This document shows positions 11,201 through 25,200 of a stretch of DNA of 64,000 nt, one piece after another. The DNA lies in contig CM047428.1 of assembly GCA_026168455.1 (NCBI GenBank), forward strand, positions 20,550,759-20,614,758, written 5' to 3'. The notes under the pieces were generated by a model that saw nothing but the letters and a program-made list of their open reading frames with translations, made no database searches and had not been told where the DNA came from. The stretch's first letter is position 1, and each line of letters starts with the position of its first letter. The position numbers and the translations under genes are program-made. The DNA is from Theocolax elegans (Eukaryota; Arthropoda; Insecta; Hymenoptera; Cerocephalidae).

Positions 11201-14200
11201 ATTTGAGCTTCCTTTTTTTTAAAACGTTTCTACTCGATCTCAGCTTTCTTTTAAAATTTAGTTTGTACGTACATCTTTAATTGTTTCTGAGTTATAAGCA
11301 TTCAAACTCAACGGTTTTTTCGGCGAGATTTTTCATTAGTTGCTTATATCTATCGTACAAATGGCCATTGGACACTAAAACTCCGGCTTTCCGCGTGATT
11401 TTATAGTAGTAATTATATCCCAGAGTTTGGTAAGGATCGGTTTTCCAGAGGGTGTGACCTCTCCTTGTCAGTAGAATTAAATAATATTTATTAAATATTA
11501 ATGAAAATTAAACAAGTATGTATCTAATCTATATCTAATTTAAAAATTAATAAATTTTAGGTAAATTAATGAAAAATTTATTTGAATTAAGAAATATTAT
11601 AATTATTATTTAGTACAATTTAATATACGCATATATTAGGTAAATAAATAAAAGGACACCAGGTAGATTTGAATAAAAATTATTAAATTAAAGAATTTAA
11701 ATAAATATTTATATTAATAAATCTTATTTATTAATTAAAAATTAATTATTAAATACAAGGTAGAATTAAAAATTTTTGAATTACCTTGATAAAATATAAT
11801 TTGTAATTCATCAATTCTCTAATATTTATATTCGAAATTAATAATTATTAAATATAAAAATTTAATTAAATTCACATCGTTTTTTGTTTATTTCAATTAA
11901 ATATTTAGTTATCGAACATGAAATGAATAATTTTTTCTTCATCTACTTACTTTTCATTACTATAGTTAATTTGGATACATTTAATTGAATAATTTTTCCA
12001 CACGCAAATGTTTTTGAAATTAATTATTTATATTTTAAACTTTAACTCGGTGACACCGAATATTTGTCACGTTCTCTCATTCTCAACTTTTTTTTATATT
12101 AGTTTCCAGCAAATTATAATTAAATTATTCAAATTACTCTATTATCCGTATTCAAAATCGAATTAATTGTATTAAAATTAAAAATTGATTAACTTATTTA
12201 AAATATTTTATTACGAATAATTAGTTTTTCATTGTGAAAATCAAATTTAGTTTGCCTTTTAGAGACGTTATTATTTCATAATGCGATAAAGAGGAGTTAT
12301 ATTCAGAGGTTTTTTTTATTTTCATAATAATTATCATTTAATTATATTTAACAACTACATAATGTTTAAAATGTCGGTGATTGTATATTAATAAAATAAT
12401 AAATAACTGAATAGTATGCACATAGGAGATAATTGAATGTGTTTTAATAGCGGTAAAATGTTATACATTTAATACTTTTAATTAAATATATATTGTTTAC
12501 ATTATAATTATTAATAATACTATTGATATTTAATTAATAACAATTAATTTTAAATATTCATAGTAGGTATCAACGATGTTTTTACTAAATATAGCCAATA
12601 AATGTTCGTAAATAACAGCTAAAAAATAAATTCACCTAATCTCAATGTCTTCAATTCCTACTGGACATTATACAATATAATTTTTTTTTATAAATAAAAT
12701 CTTTCAAATCCATGCAATTGAAACTTAAAATAATGGAAAATGATAAAACTCGTAAAACGAATGTTTTCTCTTTATCGTCGTAACATGATATTTACAAACA
12801 CAAAAAAATATAATTTTTATTTTCCTTTGTTTTGGATAGAAAATTTACAAATTTATATTTTCTGTCTCTCTCTCTCTCTCTCTCTTTCCACAATTACGAA
12901 GGAAGAAAATCAAATTACGAAATGACCTCGACATGGTGAAAAAAATAGTAGTAACCCACGACATCCTAACATGAAAAAAAAATATAACAACACCAGCGAC
13001 ATCTCTTTAATCACCATTCAAAAAAAAAGAAACTTCACGACCCCTGTAACCGAATAGAGAGAAAGTCGGCTTTCTCTTACAATTCCGCATCCATTTTTCT
13101 AACGTTTTGTCTTTTTTTTTTCGTTCGTATCGTGGGGCGCATGTTTGCTCGCTGAAGGTAATTCCGCTGAGACATTCATCGTGCTCCGTGCTAGCAGTTT
13201 GTTAGCCGGTCATTTTTCTAACAAGAAAGAACCGAAACCTCGCCGCGTTTCCCTCTTTTCCTTCTATTTTTCTTCCTACTAGGTTTTCATCCCTCTCTCT
13301 TCTCCCTTCTTCCCCCTTTTTTGTTTCGTTTTATTTTATTTTGCATTCAACGCCTGTTTGATCCCCCTCCCATCCCCCTTTACTTGTGATTCTCCTTTTT
13401 GCTCGTGTATTACTTGGTGCACTAAAACGTATTATCATCGATCGATCTAATGCGGGTGAGGAATTAATTATTGGTTATGGGCTCTTGTATTTTCTTTTTC
13501 TTTTATTGGAATTTTGGGACGACCTACAGAATTCTTTCATAGAGTTAGAGTTTAATTCTAAAAATTAATTGAAAAAAATAATATTGAATACAAATCTAAG
13601 AAACATATATGAATAATAATATTGAATAAGAATAGTATTTGTAAAATTAATATAGATTCAATTTCTAAAAAATTTAGACGAAGAAATAATATAGAATGAA
13701 ATTCTAAGAAATTAATTGGAAGACAATTCTAACAATCGTATGTAAAATAATAATATTGGATGAGAATCAAAGAAATATATTTGTAAAAATAATAATGATT
13801 CAATTACTAAAAAATTTAGTGGAAGAAAAATAATATTTAATGAAATTCTAAGAAATTAATTGGATGAAAAATAATATTCAATGTAATTCTACGAATATAT
13901 ACAACAAATAATACTGAATTGCATTCACAGGAACATATTTCAAGTAATGATGTTGAATTAAATTCAAGAAAATATATTAGAAATAATAATATTGAATTGA
14001 ATACTAAGCAATGAATTTGAAGAAACAACATTGAATTAAATTTTAAGAAATTTATTTGTAGAAATGATATTTAATTATATCGTAAGAAAATGAAAAAAAT
14101 ATTGAATTGAATTTTAAGAAACGCATTTGGAGTATTAAATGGAGTTAAATTAAAAAATATATAATTAATTAAGTCAATATTTAAATAAAAATAATATATT

Positions 14201-17200
14201 TGAAGAAATAATATTTAAAATTAGTAATTAAATTATAGAATTTGAATTAAATAAAATAGATTTAATTTCATTAAAAATAACTAAATAATTATTTAAACGC
14301 ACGATTCTTTGAATTCGATACAATATCTAAAATAAATAAATTTTCGTCCTCTGAGCACATTACAATATTCACTCGGTCGATGTACTATAAGGATGTTTAA
14401 TTAATGATAAGTAACTCACTGTTTACATTTTTCCGTTTATTCTCATAACAATGCACCAAGTTATATATGTATACATATATATAAATCGAGTCGATGAAAC
14501 TCCAAGCGCGTTTGTACAAGATTACACTTTCGTTTACTTAACAAATAACTCGTAAATCTTTCGTAATACCAATGTACATTACATCAAAATTCGTTGTCAA
14601 TTATTTAACGACAAAAGCAGAAATGATAAATAATCTTTTGAATAAGACTGTTTAAACAATTAAAGAGCCGTTGAAAAATAAAATTTTAATCCTTCTTTAC
14701 TGTACGTCGGTACAAAGGAGCCAACCCAGTGAGAAACAAGAGAACTTTGTATAACACTATAAATAATACATTAATAACCTATAGTTATAATTATCATCAT
14801 CATCATCTCAATAGAAATTAAAGCATTAATGAAACACTTTTTTGGTCAAAAAATAGTTTTACCCTAACCTTAAAAATGTTGAATTTTCACTAGGGAATAA
14901 TTATTATATCTCTGTATAAATAACTCTATGCTTTTAAATATATCTGTCATACCAGCCCGAAATATATTGTCGATCGTTTTCGGAAAATAGACACCAATGC
15001 AGTTAAACGATCATTGAGACTAAAACCTCAGTTCTTTTTAATTACCGCCTCCAAAATCATTAATATGCTCAATGATATCGTCCTCGATTTCAGTCTATTC
15101 GGCAAATTTAAACAATATTTGCATACTGAACCACTCCACCGTGACATAGCGGATTGAGACAATAGAGTTAGTAGAGAGGGCATTGTACTTTAGTCTGTAT
15201 ATTGCAGTTTTAAGATACTCTCTAAAAATGAATTAGTGAATATTCACTAACTAATTAGTGAATAATTACTAATTCAAATAGTTATAACTAGGTCACTAAT
15301 GTTTAGTGAATAGCCACTAATTCAAATAGTGGAATATGCACTAATTCAATTAGTATAAAATACACTACAGCAATTAGTGAATAATCACTAATTCAAATAG
15401 CGGATCCTAATGGATGTATACACTGCATAAATCCACTAAACCAATTAGTGAAAAATCACTAATTCAAATAGTAAATCCTAATGCCTTATTCTCTGCATTA
15501 ACCCACTAATCCAATTAGTGAAAAATCACTAATTTAAATATTGGTTTACAATAGACGTATTCAGTGCATTCATTCACTAAAGTAATTAGTTTAAAAAAGT
15601 TTAAAAACTTTAAAAATCTCAAAAATATGGATATATTTTTAATTTATTATTTGTTTTAGTATTTATACATATATAATGTTATACACATATCTATACATAT
15701 ATATTTCTAATTATGTAGTAAACGATTTGCAAAAAACTAAAATTATTTTTTTCACCTAAATAATATTCTGTTCTGAGGTTTCTAATACAATTAGTATACA
15801 TGACTACTCACATTTTATTAAATAATTATTGATTCTAAATAATTATTAACTTTGCAATTATTACTAATAATCTAATGTGGAATCTATTATCTAATAGTTC
15901 GATAGCGCAAAAACGAAAATTATTTTTTGTTCATCCAATTATATATTGAAATTTCTAAAAGAGTTTATCATACTTGACTACTTGCCTGTTAATAATAACA
16001 ATTAGGCAAAATACTTATTAACTTTACAACTCTAAGTAAGAAATTATTATGCCAATTATTAATGCGCTCACTATGTCGAAATGAAAAAAGCAATTTTACA
16101 ATAGATACAATAGGTACTGCGCAGTTACAAATGTAAATATACATCATATTGCACATAACTGATTTTAAAGATATATAATTTAAATTTATAATCTATATTT
16201 TCTAATAGTAAACTTTAAACAAATAAAAGTAAAGGCAGATTCCTTTTTCATTTAAATAATACTGATATTTACAATTTACATCATACGATCAGCTAGGAGA
16301 CGTCTGCACAGTAAGGAAAGCAAGCGAGTACTGACCCGCGCCGCGCAATCTACTAAATCATTTACTACACTATAACTAATGAATTAGTGAATATTCACTA
16401 ATTCATTAATGAATATTTACTAATTAATTAGTGAATATATACTAATGAATTAGTGAATATTCACTAATTCATTAGTGAAAAATTGACTTATTATTTTGTA
16501 AAAAATTTAATCGATAATTTTCACTAATTAATTAGTGATAACTCACTAATTCATTAGTGACAATAAACAGTTCACTAATTAATTAGTGAAAAAACTACTA
16601 ATTATTTAGTGAAATATTTTTCACTAAGCAAATTAGTGAAAATTTTCACTAATTTATTTTTAGAGAGTATAACTTTAACGTAATCTTAGATTTGTTATAC
16701 TTTCTTTTCTATTGCGCTGATGCTAGCTTGTTAGCAATAACTTTATTTTCTTTTTACGACTCAGTTGTATTTATCTTGCAAGTTTCATGCGCTAAGAATG
16801 TATCTCTTATATATTACTATCTTAGTTTATTATATTTTATTCAATTTTTAAAAATGTAAATCTATTCAGCCAAATAGGGTTATACCCCAAGGCTGTAAGT
16901 TAATAAATCAAATCGAATCGAATCTGTGTAAGAAAATAAGATTTTTAAAGTTAGTTGAAACCATTTTTTGGTCATTATTTAGTATTTACGGACACTTATT
17001 GGCCAAAAAACGTTTAAGTAATAACTTAAAATTCTACTGGTGAATAACAGAGTATTTATGAAAAATTATTTTACCAATTAATTTTTCACCTTTTGCCACC
17101 TTTTTTTCATTTTCGAAACATTATTAAATTTAAAAAATATTTATATATTAAATATACATATCTAACCGACTGGCTGGTCAGGTACTTTGATAAGCATTAA

Positions 17201-20200
17201 TTTAGTCAAGCACACACAGAGCCATGTTTTCTCTTGGTTTAAAGATAAGAGGCTTACTCCTTTGTCATATAATTTATTCATCCAATTATCATTCTATTCG
17301 TCAATAATTTAAATTCATTTCGAAATTTAACAGACAACAATATTATTATTATATTATGAATAATTATTATTATTATGGCTTACGTATATCTTTTGCGAAT
17401 GTATGTGAGTGTGTTTAGAATGAAAACGAGGTTTTTTCCGGTAAACAATCGTTCTATAACCTTTAAATAATCTTCAAAATTGGTCTTCAAATCTTAAATA
17501 AATTAAAAGAAGAATTGACTTCCCAGTGAATTTTTGGTACTTCCTTGTAAAAGTCATTCTAATAAGAGGCGCAAAGTATCATTCTAAACATAAAATTTCA
17601 GGACAAAACTGTCAAAATTAAGGGTTTTGGTTTAAAGAGAAATGAATATTGTAACCTTCAAATAACCTTTAAAAGTGGTCCTAAAAACTTTAAAAATCTC
17701 AAAAATATGGATATATTTTTAATTTATTATTTGTTTTAGTATTTATACATATATAATGTTATACACATATCTATACATATATATTTCTAATTATGTAGTA
17801 AACGATTTTGCAAAAACTAAAATTATTTTTTTCACCTAAATAATATTCTGTTCTGAGGTTTCTAATACAATTAGTATACATGACTACTCACATTTTATTA
17901 AATAATATTGATTCTAATAATTATTAACTTTGCAATTATTACTAATAATCTAATGTGAATCTATTATCTAATAGTTCGATAGCGCAAAAACGAAATTATT
18001 TTTTTGTTCATCCACTTATATATTGAAATTTCTAAAGAGTTTCTCATTACTTGAACTACTCTGCCTGTTAATAATAACAATTAGGCAAAATACTTATTAA
18101 CTTTACAACTCTAAGTGAAGAAATTATTATGCCAATTATAATGCGCTCACTAATGTCAAATGAAAAAAGCAATTTTACAATAGATACAATAGGTACTGAC
18201 GCAGTTAACAATGTAAATATACATCATATGCACATAACTGATTTTAAGATATATAATTTAAATTTCTAATCTTATATTTTCTAATAGTAAACTTTAAACA
18301 ATTAAAAGGTAAAGGCAGATTCCTTTTTCATTTAAATAATTACTGATATTTTACAATTTACATCATACGTTCAGCTAGGAGACGTCTGCACAGTAAGGAA
18401 AGCAAGCGAGTACTGACCCGCGCCGCGCAATCTACTAAATCATTTACTACACTATAACTAATGAATTAGTGAATATTCACTAATTCATTAATGAATATTT
18501 ACTAATTAATTAGTGAATATATACTAATGAATTAGTGAATATTCACTAATTCATTAGTGAAAAATTGACTTATTATTTTGTAAAAATTTAATCGATAATT
18601 TTCACTAATTAATTAGTGATAACTCACTAATTCATTAGTGACAATAAACAGTTCACTAATTAATTAGTGAAAAAACTACTAATTATTTAGTGAAATATTT
18701 TTCACTAAGCAAATTAGTGAAATTTTCACTAATTTATTTTTAGAGAGTATAACTTTAACTTAATCTTAGATTTGTTATACTTTCTTTTCTATTGCGCTGA
18801 TGCTAGCTTGTTAGCAATAACTTTATTTTCTTTTTACGACTCAGTTGTATTTATCTTGCAAGTTTCATGCGCTAAGAATGTATCTCTTATATATTACTAT
18901 CTTAGTTTATTATATTTTATTCAATTTTTAAAATGTAAATCTATTCAGCCAAATAGGGTTATACCCCAAGGCTGTAAGTTAATAAATCAAATCGAATCGA
19001 ATCTGTGTAAGAAAATAAGATTTTTAAAGTTAGTTGAAACCATTTTTTGGTCATTATTTAGTATTTACGGACACTTATTGGCCAAAAAACGTTTAAGTAA
19101 TAACTTAAAATTCTACTGGTGAATAACAGAGTATTTATGAAAAATTATTTTTACCAATTAATTTTTCACCTTTTTGCCACCTTTTTTTCATTTTCGAAAC
19201 ATTATTAAATTTAAAAAATATTTATATATTAAATATACATATCTAACCGACTGGCTGGTCAGGTACTTTGATAAGCATTAATTTAGTCAAGCACACACAG
19301 AGCCATGTTTTTCTCTTGGTTTAAAGATAAGAGGCTTACTCCTTTGTCATATAATTTATTCATCCAATTATCATTCTATTCGTCAATAATTTAAATTCAT
19401 TTCGAAATTTAACAGACAACAATATTATTATTATATTATGAATAATTATTATTATTATGGCTTACGTATATCTTTTGCGAATGTATGTGAGTGTGTTTAG
19501 AATGAAAACGAGGTTTTTTCCGGTAAACAATCGTTCTATAACCTTTAAATAATCTTCAAAATTGGTCTTCAAATCTTAAATAAATTAAAAGAAGAATTGA
19601 CTTCCCAGTGAATTTTTGGTACTTCCTTGTAAAAGTCATTCTAATAAGAGGCGCAAAGTATCATTCTAAACATAAAATTTCAGGACAAAACTGTCAAAAT
19701 TAAGGGTTTTGGTTTAAAGAGAAATGAATATTGTAACCTTCAAATAACCTTTAAAAGTGGTCCTCAATACTTTCAAAATTGAAAAATAAAAGATTTCGAG
19801 CAAGTTATGGACATTTTACCCTTATTTTAAACCCTTAATCCTTAATTATCAGCTATCTAAAGGTAAATTTTAAAGATAAAAGTATAATTGTACACGTAAA
19901 CTTTCGTAAACAATAATAGGGTGTTTAATAAAAAAGTGTTCTTTATTGATCGTCACGAACCAATGGTGTTAACAGATGTTAAGTTAAGTTACAAAAATAT
20001 GCCGACGTTTCGGACGTTTTTTCACCGTCCCTTTTCAAGGCTAAAAAATTAATAATTTACAAAATATATAGATTAATACCCAGTGGTTCGTGACGATCAA
20101 TAAAGAACACTTTTTTATTAAACATTACTTGGACGAACGATAGATTCTTTTAAACAATAATAGGGTGTCCCTTTTAGTAAAAAAGGTCTTTTTGACCTTC

Positions 20201-22210
20201 AAATAACTTTCAAATTGGCCTTTACTTCTTAAAAAATTGGAAAAAAAATATTTTGAGCGTATTATCAAATTGGATTTGATCTAATTAAAAAAAAATTTAA
20301 TGGTATCGTACTGGACGTAATATTTCGGGACATCCTTTGCCAAAACATATAATTCCGGTTCAAAGGTAGAATCACAAATTACTCTAACCATTAATAATCT
20401 AACTTCAAGGTCAAACCTAACAGAACAAAAAGTTTTCGCGTAAGAACTTTCGTAGAAACAATTTGTTCTTCTTTCACCGATTATTTTGGGAGATATTTGA
20501 GGAGATCGTGTGTATATATATATATAGTAAACTACTTAACCAAAGTTCGAAGAGCAAATCTGATACAAGTTTTTAGTAAGCTTTACCTCGAGGCAATATG
20601 TGTGACGTAATCTAACTTACTTCCTAGGAGGATGACTTACGTCTAAGTAGTTAGTAGTAGTGCTATATATACGTATATACCACGCTCGTTCCAGCCACTT
20701 AAAAATTATTACAGATATAGATAATCGTTATACAACATCTTGGTTCTGTATAGATCGTTACTTTGGAAACTAATTATAGATTCATCAAACTACACGTATA
20801 CAGACACACATATACACACACTCACCACCGTGTATCTCTTAATATAATATTAACGTTACCGGGGAGGATTAAATAATTATTAATTAACCTTACGACAAAT
20901 AATATACACGATATTAACGTTATTGTTGTTTATACGTTTTATTAATGGTATTGATTTTCGGAGGATGTTTGGCAAGTTGAAGATAAAAAGTATTATATAG
21001 TGGTAAGTTTTTACCGACACGAAATATTATTCGAAATAGTTGATATTCGATCCATAATGAATTTTAGTAATTTTAATAACTTAAGAGTAAGTTACGATTT
21101 TAGAAAGAAAATAATCAACTCCACGTATATTGATATTACGGTCAAATTACAAGGTCGACATTTACCAACTCAAAAATTTTAACTAAAATGTACTTGCAGA
21201 GTGGAATCATACAATCTAAAATTTTAAAAGTAATTGTGATTAATACTGAATATTATAATACCATCATATAAATACGTTCAATATTCATACACATTGATAT
21301 CGATATCAACATCAACATCAGCATAACAAATAAAAATAAAAATGATACAAAAATTACGTTAAAAAATGGATAAATGTCGATGTACTCGTGCCTGATAACT
21401 ATACAAATATATTTTAAGATTGATCTTGAAAAAGCCAACATCAACATCAAAACCGTTGTCGAAATTTATATTACCATTAACATCAACATACTCACCAACG
21501 CCACCAATAGTCAAAAACATTTGTATAAAAATTACCTAACACACGGAAAAAATTATATTAACATCTACACCTCTAATAACCAAGAGAGATAATTATAAAA
21601 AATCGACCTTGAAAACAGATAAAACAACATTTACACAACACTATCATTGTCATCAACATCAACACCACTAATAGGCAACAAAAAATTTTTATAATTATGA
21701 CCTTACAAACAGAAGAAACAATATCAACACCGACACCACTATCCCGAGAAAACTTTTTTAGTAAAAATTACTATTTTAATGGTAAACAGAGGACAGACTT
21801 GCATAATTATAAAAATTGCTATTATTAATGGTAAAAATTGACATTATTAATAGTAATTTTTCCTCAATGGTGGCAATTTTTACCATTATTAATAGCATTT
21901 TTTAACTGTGTAAGTCTGTCCTCCTTTTACCATTAAAATAGTAATTTAAACTAGCAAATTTTTCTCAGTGTAATAGACAATAAAAAATGTTTACAATTAT
22001 GACCATAAAAAAACAACATCAACACCAACATCACTAATAATTATAAAAAATGTAAATTATCCCTGAAAAAGAATGAAAGAAAAATCCACTTTTGAAATAG
22101 ACGACGACTTTACTTTCGAAATCTCTTCGCCCAAGATATTTTTATCTCGGCAAGCGAAGGAGAAGAGGAGAAAGCACAGAGACTCAGAACGACACATGTC
22201 AGAACCATAA

Positions 22211-22241
<31 letters not shown>

Positions 22242-25200
22242 TGAAAAAAGGGAACAGTCCCTTCTCCCGAAGAATAAGAAGAAGGAGAAGAAAAAGACGA
22301 ATGTGTTACGATAAAGTTTGCGACCACTTTGTATTGGCGTCGACAGTTGCGAAGATAAAGAAAAAGGATCCGAGGTCCTGGGCTAAAGTCCGGGGGGTTA
22401 TACTGATATGATAAAACCACCAAGTTCAATAACATAAGTGAAGCCGCTGCCGTGGGTTGACGCGATGTATATAATGTCTTCCTTTTTCATTCAACTTTTC
22501 TCGTTTCGGTATCGAGTTTCCTTCTGTTGCAAATATCGCGGGATCGCCGACAAAATTTCACCTATAGCCACATGTGGACTTGAGAAGATATGTTCTTCTT
22601 TCTTTTACTGAAATATGTATTTGTATACATTTTAATAGGGTAATTAGTGTGAATAATTTACATTTTATAGATGTTTCGAGGTTAGAATGATAATGTCAAG
22701 ATTTTTCGTATATGGTTAACTTTAGTCAAAAAAAAAGTAATTAGATTGATTTATATTTATTATATCGTGATAGACATTTGTCTATATTTTTTGTTTTGAG
22801 GTTGCGAGTATTTATTACATAGGTCGTAATGATCCGATGGGGGAAAAAATTACTATAGTATTCACTTAAATATCTGCTAGGATAAGAATTGGTTAATTCG
22901 TTTCAGTTATTTTTATTATATCCATGTTTTGAGGTTAGGATGATGAAGATAAGATTTTTTGAAAGTTTTTACTAGGATAAAAATTGGTTAATTAGTTTTA
23001 TTTATTTTTCATTATATCATTGTAGATATTTGTCTATTTGTTATTTTGAGGTTATTACGTAGCTCGTAATAATTCGCTTGAAAAAAAAAAATAGCTAGTT
23101 TTTACGTAAATAATCGCTAACATTTCTGGTAGGATATGAATTATATTTTAGGGTCGATTACCCAACCGAGAAATAACGAATTGCTTTTCGTTAAAAAGCG
23201 AATCGATTCCCATTCTTAATGAGTTGGAATACCTACTTTTGGCGCGGATGTTCAGGAAATAATTGGCCATTGTCACGCGAGAGCTCTTTTTCATTTAACC
23301 GAATCTTCAGCGGTGGTATGAAAATTAAAAATGCATTCATCGAAAAAAGAAGAAAATTAAAATGAATCCGATAATAAGTATGGTAATTTATTTTTGTCAA
23401 TAATTCATAAAAGTAAAACATTTCGAATATTTGGCAATAAAAAATGTTAAGTATTTTTTTAACACAGTACAGAACAAGTATAGGACAGCGGTAAAAGAAA
23501 TTTTTGAAAATCCGTTATTAATTAAAAATGTTTCTTCAATTGAAAAATTTAGTTTTTTAAGATAACCAACATAATATTAATTAATAATTAATAATTATCA
23601 TTTGTCGTCAATTGAAGTTAAAAATCTTTCGACTACACGAGGACCAAAAATATTGAACATTTTTTAAAATGATTTTTAGAAATATAATTACAATATTGTA
23701 ATGACATTTAGTGCATTAAGTAGTTACAATCGGTTTTAGTCAGTCATTGATATTTTTCCGATTCCAATCTTAAACTTCCACTTTTCTAATAATTTCGAAT
23801 CAAATTATAATTTATATTTATAAATAATATAATTTATATTTAATAAATAATTCATTACTTTTTTATCAATTATTATTTACGGATACGTTAGCCGAAGGCA
23901 TATCACTTAACCTAAGAGTAAAAACGAAAAATCTACTTTAGCTTGTAAATGTACAATTACAAGTTAAGTAGTACGAGTAAACATATCAGAACTTGTAAAA
24001 AAAAGAAATTAACGAGTCTTAGCCGTATGTAAGTCAACATCAACATGTATAAATGCAGAAAGTTCCACAGTAAAGTGACATCGTATGAATAATTAAATGC
24101 AATAGAGGGAAACGCTAAAATTTACACTACCAGCGTCAAATTTATTCAGAACGTACGCGTGAATACTTAACTACACATCCCCTCTTCTCTCGTTATTTTC
24201 CTACGCTCGAAATCTTCAACTTGGAGGAATCTGCGTGAGTGAATTTAAAAAAAAGAGGAAAAACAGAAACTCGATATTTAATTATATGTTTTTTATACAT
24301 CTCAGTTAATCCGCTAACAAGAAAATTTTAGATGCTGAGGTTCGAATAATTTTAATTGGAGATAGATTTTAGCAATGATCATTTTTGCGCTAAAGTGATT
24401 AGATATTTTAGTAACCAGAATGATGAAAGTCTTATTCAGTTTTTAAATCAGTGTAATTAATACGAGAACTTGATAATAACTGTTATCAACATTTACAATC
24501 ATTTTTCAACTATCAAAAATATTAATTGATGTGTAAACAACTTGTATTATCGAAAAATTGATTAAGTTAAAAATTAATTAATTAATCATTAATTCGAAGG
24601 AAACAGAAATATACTATGGTAGACGTTGAGGTTGATGTATTAATGTTCAGTAAGGTAGATATGGATATTTGGAATTTACATATTAAATAATTACGTTTTT
24701 CTATTTCCTCAGTTATTTGATAAAATTTAAATCAAGAAAAGTAATTAAAATTAGCAGTACGATATTAATAAGCTTGTATCATAACAAAAGGTTGATGTTG
24801 ATAAGGGATGGAAAAAAAAGAAACAAAAATTTGTCTTCCTTTACCTAAAATAATACTTCCATTCTCATTAACTTATAAAACTTCAACGAGATTAATTAAA
24901 GTTAATACCTTACCTGTAATCAACCTCTTTTATAATAAATTGTCCATGTTGTTAGAGGATATAATAAACAAAAATTTTCATTTTTTTCACTTTAAATAAT
25001 TATATTTGTCATCATAAGAATCATTTAACAAAATTTAAAACAACAAAACTAACTTAAATTAATTTTCAAACTGTAGTCAACTTGAATAAACTGTTGATGT
25101 TGCAAAAAAAATTTTTCCATTGTGTAGGTACTTAAAAATATTGTATTTTTCTTCTTTTCGCTGATTCGACAAATTTTAAATCAACAAAACTAACTAAAAT

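Noticed and set aside
18772..19122. 116-codon frame in duplication copy B
   Set aside because: Copy A (16700-17040) breaks the same frame with a one-base difference, and the residues look like translated AT-rich DNA.
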